DNA from: Actinomycetes bacterium
Lineage (GTDB): Bacteria > Actinomycetota > Acidimicrobiia > Acidimicrobiales > Microtrichaceae
Assembly: GCA_023450775.1 (NCBI GenBank)
Contig: JAEXGP010000121.1
Location: 1-11,585, forward strand
Reading direction: 5' to 3'
Length of the DNA: 11,585 bases
Shown here: in pieces, positions 1 through 5,798 of the stretch
How the letters are laid out: each line of letters starts with the position of its first letter
How positions within the stretch are numbered: the first letter of the stretch is position 1
Notes under the pieces: generated by a model
What the model was told of the DNA's origin: nothing
What the model saw: only the letters and a program-made list of their open reading frames with translations
The model's database searches: none
Translations under genes and position numbers: made by a program

Positions 1-2364
1 GACGCGCAGCGCGGCGCGGACCAGGCGGGCCTTCCGCGACGACAGGTCGCCGGCCGCTGGATCGGACAGCGCCGCGCCGAGCGCGGCGAGGTCCGGCGGC
101 ACACGGTTGTCGGGGTCGACCAGGCGCAGCAGCTCCACCTCGCTCCCCCAGTACAGGTCGGGGACGCCCGGTGCCATCAGCTGCACCAGCTTCTGCGCGA
201 GCGAGATCGAGCTCGCCGCCGGGCGGAGCGTGTCGACCAGCTCGACGAGATCGTGGAGGAACCCGGTGTCGGCGAGCACCGCCGTGGCGTGGTCCAGCAC
301 CGCTGCCTCGACCTTCTCGTCGGGACGGAGCCAGCTCGAGTCCACCTTGCCCTCCCGGAGCACCTTGACCAGGTGCTCGTGCAGGCGCTCGACGGTCAGG
401 GGATGCGCGGCGACGAGCGTCTGGTAGAGCCACATCCGCACCGCCGGGCGCGGGCCGTGCGCCCCGACGAGATGGTCGTGGCGGCGGTACCAGGAGCGGA
501 CCAGCTCGTCCCATCGCGCCGCGTGCCCGGTCAGCGCGGCGGCTCGCGCCCGCACGTCCTCGCTGCGCTTGGAGTCGTGCGTCGACAGGCCGGTCATCGT
601 CGCCGGCCACCGGGACGCGAGCGCCGACATGCGCTCGTGGAAGACCGCCGACTCCAGACGGCCGGCCTCGGGCTGCGCCCCCACCTCGTTGCGGGCGACC
701 AGGCGGACGTCGCGGTACCAGGCCGTGTCCTCCTTGCCCTTGGCCATGGTCGGACCGCTCAGCTGCTCGACCCGGGTGCGCAGGCGCTCCGCGAGCGGTT
801 CGACCTCGTCTGGCCGGCCCGCCAGCGGCGCCCGGCACAGGACGGCGCCGAGCAGGTCGACGACCTCGGGGTCCAGGTCGGGCCGGCGTCCCCGCACCTC
901 GGCGAGCATGCGGGCGAGCACGTCCAGGTCGGCGGCCGACGGCGGGCCCTCCGCCGAGTAGGTGCGGTACACGTCGAGCGCGGCGGCGGCCTCGCGCAGC
1001 ACCTCGTGCAGCTCGTGGCGGGTGACGTCGCGCAGGCGGCGCTGCGTCTCGCACAGCTGCAGGAACACGTCGGTGACGCGGTTGAGGTCCGCCGCGAGCA
1101 CGTCTCGCAGCACCTCCACCTTGCAGTCGTGCACCAGCTCGTCGATCGACGGCGCCGGCCCGACCAGGTCGTCGCGCACGCGGGACAGTCGGGCCAGGCC
1201 GTCGTCGTCCAGGAACAGCCGCGACACCAGCTCGCCGACGTCGTAGCCGGTGGTGCCGTCGACCGCCCACTCCGGCAACCGCTCCTCGCCCTCGAGGATC
1301 TTCTCGGCCACCATCCAGCGCCCGCGCGACAGCTCGGCGAGCCGGGAGAAGTAGTCGCCCGGACGGGCCAGCCCGTCGGGGTGGTCCACGCGGAGCCCGT
1401 CGACCAGGTCCTCCTCCACCCACGACCGCACGGCACGGTGGGTGAGGTCGAACACGTGGGGCCGGTCGACCCGGACGCCGATGAGCCCGTTGATGTCGAA
1501 GAAGCGCCGGTACCCGAGGTCGTGGCTGGCCGCCTTCCAGTGCGCCAGCCGGTAGTGCTGCTGGCCGAGCAGCTCGTCGAGCGCCTCGACGTCGTTCGAC
1601 ACCTCGTCGAGCGCCGCGCCGAGCGCGGCGGCCAGGTCGTCGGAGAGGTCCAACCGCTCGGCGAGCAGCTCGTCGAGCGCCTGCACCTCGGTGGCGCGGT
1701 CCGGTGGCTCGAGCTCGATCGTGCGGGCCAGGTCGCGTGCGATCAGCCGCAGCACGTCGTCGTCCAGGGCGGCCGCGGCGGTCGCCAGCACCGGCGCCGT
1801 CGACGACGGCTCGAGCGGCAGCTCCAGGTCGCCGTGGCGGACCACCAGCTCGTGCCCGGCGCGACCCAGCACCAGGCCGCCGGCCTCGAGCACGCGGCCG
1901 TAGTGGTCGGGCAGGACCGGGAGCAGCACCGAGCCGCGGATCCGTCGTTCGGGGTGGTCCCAGTCGATGTCGAACATGCCGGCCCAGCGGCTCGCCGGAC
2001 CGTGGCGGAGCACGTCGCGCCACCACCGGTCGTTCACCGGGTCGAGCGCCATGTGGTTGGGGACGATGTCGACGACCAGGCCCATCCCCTTGGACCGGGC
2101 CGCCGACGCCAGGCGGCGGAGCGCGTCGTCGCCGCCGATCGCCGGATCGACCCGGGTGGGGTCGACCACGTCGTAGCCGTGCGTGCTGTCGGGCGTGGCC
2201 GTCAGCACCGGCGACAGGTAGAGGTGGCTCACGCCGAGCGATCGGGCGTGGTCCAACCAGCCCGCCTCGACCACGTCGTCCAGGGAGAGGCCGTTGCGGA
2301 GCTGGAGGCGGTAGGTGGCGGTGGGGACGACGCGGCCGTCGACCGCGGGTCGGGGCGGGTTCAC
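1..2364 (-). CDS. treY: maltooligosyl trehalose synthase (TreY), C-terminus cut by window edge
   Basis: GH13 intramolecular transglucosidase that converts the reducing-end alpha-1,4 bond of maltodextrins into an alpha,alpha-1,1 bond, giving maltooligosyl-trehalose for cleavage by TreZ (not in the window); cytosolic. Seen: 788 codons from a GTG at 2364, preceded by GGGAG. The family start motif ATYRLQL lies near residue 15. GH13 region I is DIVPNHM (99-105), region II GLRVDHPDG (nucleophile D327), region III AEKIL (acid/base E354) and region IV THDSKRSEDVR (D597). GVPDLYWGSE and LVDPDNRVP follow near the left edge. Roughly the last 80-120 residues are inferred to be missing, because the reading frame is open at base 1. 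The start lies 2 nt after the glgX stop, so the two genes are almost certainly co-transcribed. A segment around residues 215-260 has three ALDE(L/V) repeats. Identification is secure. Confidence 0.96.
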   Translation of the reverse strand, partial: MNPPRPAVDGRVVPTATYRLQLRNGLSLDDVVEAGWLDHARSLGVSHLYLSPVLTATPDSTHGYDVVDPTRVDPAIGGDDALRRLASAARSKGMGLVVDIVPNHMALDPVNDRWWRDVLRHGPASRWAGMFDIDWDHPERRIRGSVLLPVLPDHYGRVLEAGGLVLGRAGHELVVRHGDLELPLEPSSTAPVLATAAAALDDDVLRLIARDLARTIELEPPDRATEVQALDELLAERLDLSDDLAAALGAALDEVSNDVEALDELLGQQHYRLAHWKAASHDLGYRRFFDINGLIGVRVDRPHVFDLTHRAVRSWVEEDLVDGLRVDHPDGLARPGDYFSRLAELSRGRWMVAEKILEGEERLPEWAVDGTTGYDVGELVSRLFLDDDGLARLSRVRDDLVGPAPSIDELVHDCKVEVLRDVLAADLNRVTDVFLQLCETQRRLRDVTRHELHEVLREAAAALDVYRTYSAEGPPSAADLDVLARMLAEVRGRRPDLDPEVVDLLGAVLCRAPLAGRPDEVEPLAERLRTRVEQLSGPTMAKGKEDTAWYRDVRLVARNEVGAQPEAGRLESAVFHERMSALASRWPATMTGLSTHDSKRSEDVRARAAALTGHAARWDELVRSWYRRHDHLVGAHGPRPAVRMWLYQTLVAAHPLTVERLHEHLVKVLREGKVDSSWLRPDEKVEAAVLDHATAVLADTGFLHDLVELVDTLRPAASSISLAQKLVQLMAPGVPDLYWGSEVELLRLVDPDNRVPPDLAALGAALSDPAAGDLSSRKARLVRAALRV

Positions 2365-2366
2365 GG

Positions 2367-4493
2367 TCAGCTCCCGTCGCGGTCGATGCGCAGGACCACC
2401 ACGGACCGAGGCGCCACCACGACCCGTTGGGAGCGGACCGCCCGCTGCTGGACGGACGCGGCGCGGGTGTCGATGACCCGCACGAACGTCGCCCCCTCCT
2501 CCTGCGGCAGCGTCCAGCGGATCGTGCCGTGGTGCGCGTTGAACAGCACCAGGAACGAGTCGTCGACGATCCGCTCGCCACGTGGACCGGGATCGTCGAT
2601 CGCGCCGCCGTCCAGCCGGACCCCGACGGCCCGGGAGAACCCCGCGGTCCAGTCCTCGTCGGTCATCTCGGTGCCGTCCGGACGGAACCAGACCAGGTCG
2701 CGGGTGGGGCCGTCGCCGCCGCGGATGTCGCGCCCGGTGAACCAACGGCGCCGGTGGAACACCGGATGCAGCCGGCGGAAGGCGATCGCCTCCCGGGTGA
2801 AGGCGAGCAGGTCGGCGTTGGCGGTCATCAGGTCCCAGTCGAGCCACGTCAGCTCGCTGTCCTGGCAGTACGCGTTGTTGTTGCCCTGCTGGGTGTGGCC
2901 CAGCTCGTCGCCGGCGAGCACCATGGGCACGCCCTGCGAGAGGAGCAGCGTGAGCAGCAGGTTGCGCTGCTGGCGGGCCCGGAGCTCCAGGACCGCCTCG
3001 TCGTCGGTCGGGCCCTCCACGCCGCAGTTCCACGATCGGTTGTGCGACTCGCCGTCCCGGTTGTCCTCGCCGTTGGCCTCGTTGTGCTTGTGGTCGTAGC
3101 TGACCAGGTCGGCCAGCGTGAACCCGTCGTGCGCGGTCACGAAGTTGATGCTCGAGGCGGGGCTGGAATCGCCCGCGTACAGGTCGGAGCTGCCGGTCAG
3201 GCGGCCGGCGAACTCGGCGAGCGTGGAGGGCTCGCCACGCCAGTAGTCGCGGACGCTGTCGCGGTAGCGACCGTTCCACTCCGACCACAGCGGCGGGAAG
3301 TTCCCCACCTGGTAGCCGCCGTCGCCCACGTCCCACGGCTCGGCGATCAGCTTCACGCACCCGATGACCGGGTCCTGCTGGATGAGGTCGAAGAAGGGCC
3401 CGAGCCGGTCGACCTCGTGCAGGCCACGGGCCAGCGCCGAGGCCAGGTCGAAGCGGAACCCGTCGACGTGCATCTCCTCCACCCAGTACCGCAGGCTGTC
3501 CATCACGAGCTGCAGCGTGTGCGGGTGGCGCATGTTCAGGGTGTTGCCGGTGCCCGTGTAGTCCATGTAGTACCGGGCCTCGTCGGTGAGCCGGTAGTAG
3601 GCGCCGTTGTCGATGCCACGGAACGACAGGGTGGGGCCCAGGTGGTTGCCCTCGGCGGTGTGGTTGTAGACGACGTCGAGGATCACCTCGATGCCGGCGG
3701 CGTGCAGCGTGCGCACCATGTGCTTGAACTCGCCGACCGGGTCGGGACCGGCCGCGTACTCGTGGTGCGGTGCGAAGAACCCGATCGAGTTGTAGCCCCA
3801 GTAGTTGCGCAGGCCCCGCTCCACCAGGTGCGCGTCGTGCAGGAACTCGTGCACCGGCTGCAGCTCCACGGCCGTGACGCCGAGGCCGACCAGGTAGTCG
3901 ACGACCGCCGGGTGGGCGAGACCGGCGTACGTGCCGCGCTCGTGGGCCGGCACCGCCGGGTGGCGGGCGGTGAAGCCCTTCACGTGCAGCTCGTAGATCA
4001 CGGTCTCGTGGAGCGGCCGGTCGGGCCGGTGGTCGTTGCCCCAGTCGAAGTGCGGGCTGGCCACCACCGACCGGGGCACGAAGGGTGCGCTGTCGGACTG
4101 CTCCGGCTCGTCGGGCGAGTCGAACTGGTAGGCGAAGCAGGCCTGGGACCAGTCGGTCGTGCCCTCGATGACCCTTGCGTACGGGTCGAGCAGGAGCTTG
4201 GCCGGGTTGTGCCAGAGGCCGGCGGCCGGCGACCACGGGCCGTGGACGCGGTAGCCGTAGGCGGTGCCCGGACCGACCTCGGGCAGGTAGGTGTGCCAGC
4301 AGTGGGCGTCGACCTCGGTGAGCTCGCGCCGGTGCTCCTTGCCGTCCTCGTCGAAGGTGCACAGCTCGACCGCCTCGGCGGTCGAGCTGAACAGCGAGAA
4401 GTTGGTGCCGAACCCGTCGGGGGTGGCGCCCAGCGGCAGGGCGCGCCCCGGCCACGCCGTCCTGGCTGTCCCGTCCTGCATCTCGCCGTCCAC
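2367..4493 (-). CDS. glgX: glycogen debranching enzyme GlgX (GH13_11 isoamylase-type)
   Basis: Hydrolyses alpha-1,6 branches of glycogen or phosphorylase-limit dextrin in the cytosol, supplying linear maltodextrins to TreY encoded just downstream. Seen: 708 aa, close to the mycobacterial GlgX length. An N-terminal CBM48-like domain (about 15-125, starting WPGRALPLGATPDGFGTNFSLFS) precedes a GH13 barrel. Barrel motifs are DVVYNHTAEGNHLGP (about 273-288), MHVDGFRFDLAS with nucleophile D349, KLIAEPWDVG with acid/base E385, and NFVTAHDGFT with D456. A beta-sandwich C-terminus ends in a VVVLRID-type strand. The GTG at 4493 was chosen because GGAGG lies 4 nt upstream; an in-frame ATG at 4481 (MQDGTARTAW) is the alternative and would remove only four residues. 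First gene of the glgX-treY unit, divergent from udgX. All catalytic residues are present. Confidence 0.97.
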   Translation of the reverse strand: MDGEMQDGTARTAWPGRALPLGATPDGFGTNFSLFSSTAEAVELCTFDEDGKEHRRELTEVDAHCWHTYLPEVGPGTAYGYRVHGPWSPAAGLWHNPAKLLLDPYARVIEGTTDWSQACFAYQFDSPDEPEQSDSAPFVPRSVVASPHFDWGNDHRPDRPLHETVIYELHVKGFTARHPAVPAHERGTYAGLAHPAVVDYLVGLGVTAVELQPVHEFLHDAHLVERGLRNYWGYNSIGFFAPHHEYAAGPDPVGEFKHMVRTLHAAGIEVILDVVYNHTAEGNHLGPTLSFRGIDNGAYYRLTDEARYYMDYTGTGNTLNMRHPHTLQLVMDSLRYWVEEMHVDGFRFDLASALARGLHEVDRLGPFFDLIQQDPVIGCVKLIAEPWDVGDGGYQVGNFPPLWSEWNGRYRDSVRDYWRGEPSTLAEFAGRLTGSSDLYAGDSSPASSINFVTAHDGFTLADLVSYDHKHNEANGEDNRDGESHNRSWNCGVEGPTDDEAVLELRARQQRNLLLTLLLSQGVPMVLAGDELGHTQQGNNNAYCQDSELTWLDWDLMTANADLLAFTREAIAFRRLHPVFHRRRWFTGRDIRGGDGPTRDLVWFRPDGTEMTDEDWTAGFSRAVGVRLDGGAIDDPGPRGERIVDDSFLVLFNAHHGTIRWTLPQEEGATFVRVIDTRAASVQQRAVRSQRVVVAPRSVVVLRIDRDGS

Positions 4494-4527
4494 CCGACCT
4501 CCGTCTCACCGGTGCGTGAGGCCGTCC

Positions 4528-4552
4528 GTACCCCGGCCCGGTTCCGTCAGAC
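4528..4552 (-). promoter_or_regulatory. candidate general-stress-type promoter of glgX-treY
   Basis: On the minus strand GTCT (4552-4549), a 15-nt spacer and GGGTAC (4533-4528) precede the glgX GTG by a 34-nt leader. Actinobacterial SigB/SigF promoters are GTTT/GNNT, 14-17 nt, GGGTA(C/T). GTCT differs from GTTT at one base and fits GNNT, and the -10 is a full match. Inference from sequence only; no transcript data. Confidence 0.45.
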
Positions 4553-4575
4553 GACGACGGAGGTCACCCGAACGA

Positions 4576-4600
4576 GTGAACCCGGTGCCGGACACTTCAC
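4576..4600. promoter_or_regulatory. dyad in the glgX/udgX divergent region (operator candidate)
   Basis: GTGAA (4576-4580) and TTCAC (4596-4600) are perfect inverted arms separated by 15 nt. Between them sits a second, slightly off-centre dyad, CCGG-TG-CCGG (4582-4591). The site ends 9 nt upstream of the GGGTAG element of udgX. Position and symmetry fit a regulator binding site, but no known operator is recognised, and short dyads are common in GC-rich DNA. Confidence 0.25.
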
Positions 4601-4609
4601 GGGGGCGAC

Positions 4610-4615
4610 GGGTAG
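4610..4615 (+). promoter_or_regulatory. GGGTAG element, candidate -10 of udgX
   Basis: GGGTAG followed by GGGCGGACC and then the udgX ATG at 4625. The 9-nt distance would place transcription start at or next to the ATG (leaderless). The same layout recurs before the genes at 5324, 5799 and, on the other strand, 10972. No convincing -35 is visible here. The AGGGG part could instead act as a weak Shine-Dalgarno. Confidence 0.4.
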
Positions 4616-4624
4616 GGGCGGACC

Positions 4625-5233
4625 ATGGCGACGCGACGTCAGGGCGCCCGGCGACGGGAGTGGGAGGCGGTGGAGCGCGCGGCGGCGGGCTGCACCCGCT
4701 GCGAGCTCTACCAGCGCGCCACCCAGACGGTGTTCGGCGACGGGCCGGTGCCGGCGCGGCTCATGCTCGTGGGTGAGCAGCCGGGCGACGTGGAGGATCG
4801 GGAAGGCGAGCCGTTCGTCGGTCCGGCCGGCGGCCTGCTCCGCGGCGCGCTCGCGGATGCCGGCATGGAGCCCGCGGACGTGTACCTGACGAACGCCGTC
4901 AAGCACTTCCGGTGGGAGGCCCGGGGCAAGCGCCGCATCCACAAGGGCCCGGGTGTGGAGCACGTGCGGGCGTGCCACGCGTGGTTGGAGGAGGAGCTCG
5001 AGCTCGTGGACCCGGCGGTCGTGGTCCTGGCCGGGGCGACCGCGGTCAGGGCGCTCGCACCCGACCGTCGGGTCATGAGGGACCGCGGCCGGCCGTTCGA
5101 GCTGGGCGAGCGCACGGCGGTGATCACCGTGCACCCCTCCGCGGTGCTGCGCTCTCGCGAGCGCGACCGGGCCCGCGCCGAGCTGGTCGCGGATCTCCGG
5201 GTGGCGGCCGACGCGCTCGCCGAGCTCCCCTGA
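4625..5233 (+). CDS. udgX: UdgX-type uracil-DNA glycosylase
   Basis: Member of the UDG superfamily, close to family 4. UdgX removes uracil from DNA and, as shown for the M. smegmatis enzyme, stays covalently attached to the abasic site through a histidine of the KRRIHK loop. Seen: 202 aa. CTRC supplies C23 and C26; motif A is GEQPGDVED (50-58) followed by PFVGPAGGLL; TNAVKHF is at 89-95; the UdgX signature KRRIHK is at 102-107 with the covalent-linkage His at 106; motif B is HPSAVLR (170-176). C117 is the only other cysteine, and H94 sits where family 4 enzymes have the third Fe-S cysteine, so a three-Cys, one-His cluster is inferred. The start ATG follows the GGGTAGGGGCGG element with no strong RBS. 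It is transcribed away from glgX, with 90 nt before the next gene. Confidence 0.94.
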   Translation: MATRRQGARRREWEAVERAAAGCTRCELYQRATQTVFGDGPVPARLMLVGEQPGDVEDREGEPFVGPAGGLLRGALADAGMEPADVYLTNAVKHFRWEARGKRRIHKGPGVEHVRACHAWLEEELELVDPAVVVLAGATAVRALAPDRRVMRDRGRPFELGERTAVITVHPSAVLRSRERDRARAELVADLRVAADALAELP

Positions 5234-5290
5234 GCGCCGTCGTGCTCGGCCTCCGATCGCCGGCGGCATCGCGGTGCGCCGATTTCGTCG

Positions 5291-5314
5291 TGGTCGGACG
5301 ACCAGAACGGGTAG
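5291..5314 (+). promoter_or_regulatory. 14-bp dyad plus GGGTAG element before the zinc-ribbon gene
   Basis: TGGTCG-GA-CGACCA (5291-5304) is a perfect inverted repeat with 6-bp arms. It ends 4 nt before GGGTAG (5309-5314), which lies 9 nt upstream of the ATG at 5324. The dyad would fall in the -35/-10 spacer, a classic repressor position. No clear -35 is seen. The symmetry is direct observation; the regulatory role is inference. Confidence 0.4.
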
Positions 5315-5323
5315 GGGCGGGGC

Positions 5324-5740
5324 ATGTCAGAACGTGAGCGCTCCCTGGATCCCGCCAACCCGACCGACACGCCGCTCGGCGACGTCGTCGACGACCTGAG
5401 CGGCGAGGGCTTCGGCGGGCAGTTCCGCAGCGAGGAGGGCGCGCGCATCCGGTGCCTGACCTGCCAGCAGACCTTCGACGCGTCCTCGATCGAGGCGGAC
5501 GAGGTCACGAGGCTCGAGGGCGTGTCCGATCCCGCCGACATGACGATGGTCGTCCCCGTCACCTGCCCGAACTGCGACACCTCCGGCACGCTCGTGCTCG
5601 GCTACGGCCCCGACGCCTCCGCCGAGGAATCCGACGTGGTGCGCTCGCTGTCGCGCCGGCCCACCGAGGCGGGCCCGGAGGCCGAGGTCCCCGGGGCGAC
5701 GCCGGGCGTGGACGACGTGCCGCCCACGGCCACCGGCTGA
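5324..5740 (+). CDS. small two-CxxC zinc-ribbon protein, function unknown
   Basis: 138 aa, not recognised as a named family. Two knuckles, CLTC (44-47) and CPNC (81-84), 33 residues apart, look like a four-cysteine zinc ribbon. They flank a short domain with FDASSIEADEVTRLEG and a strand-rich TMVVPVTC...GTLVLGYG stretch. The first 40 residues (acidic, Pro/Gly-rich) and the last 45 (Glu/Pro/Ala-rich) look disordered. No membrane segment or signal peptide. The single domain could bind nucleic acid or protein, or simply hold zinc. The ATG was chosen because it follows the recurring GGGTAGGGGCGG element; no strong RBS is present. Its own upstream dyad suggests separate control from udgX. The gene is credible because the frame has strong GC3 bias and both knuckles are intact. 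Confidence 0.8.
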   Translation: MSERERSLDPANPTDTPLGDVVDDLSGEGFGGQFRSEEGARIRCLTCQQTFDASSIEADEVTRLEGVSDPADMTMVVPVTCPNCDTSGTLVLGYGPDASAEESDVVRSLSRRPTEAGPEAEVPGATPGVDDVPPTATG

Positions 5741-5782
5741 TCGGACGCGTTCGCCTCGTCACGTGCTGAGCGCCGGCGCGGC

Positions 5783-5788
5783 GGGTAG
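5783..5788 (+). promoter_or_regulatory. GGGTAG element, candidate -10 of the catalase gene
   Basis: GGGTAG ends 10 nt before the ATG at 5799, matching the layout upstream of udgX and the zinc-ribbon gene. A leaderless or nearly leaderless transcript would result. The region 14-17 nt upstream lacks a good GTTT or GNNT match, so sigma-factor assignment is weak. Confidence 0.4.
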
Positions 5789-5798
5789 GGCACGGCCC

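Noticed and set aside
253..3099. Very long plus-strand open frame across treY and glgX
   Set aside because: Antisense shadow of two well-identified enzymes in GC-rich DNA; its translation is Arg/Val/Gln-rich without motifs. The same applies to the plus-strand frame at 1704-4889.
5234..5290. Intrinsic terminator after udgX
   Set aside because: Only a short CGAT/ATCG arm around a GC-rich loop, with weak inner pairing and no T-tract; not enough to call.
5763..5798. Upstream GTG that would lengthen the catalase by 12 residues
   Set aside because: It would place the GGGTAG element inside the gene, has no ribosome binding site and adds residues unlike the tail; the ATG at 5799 fits the layout of neighbouring genes.
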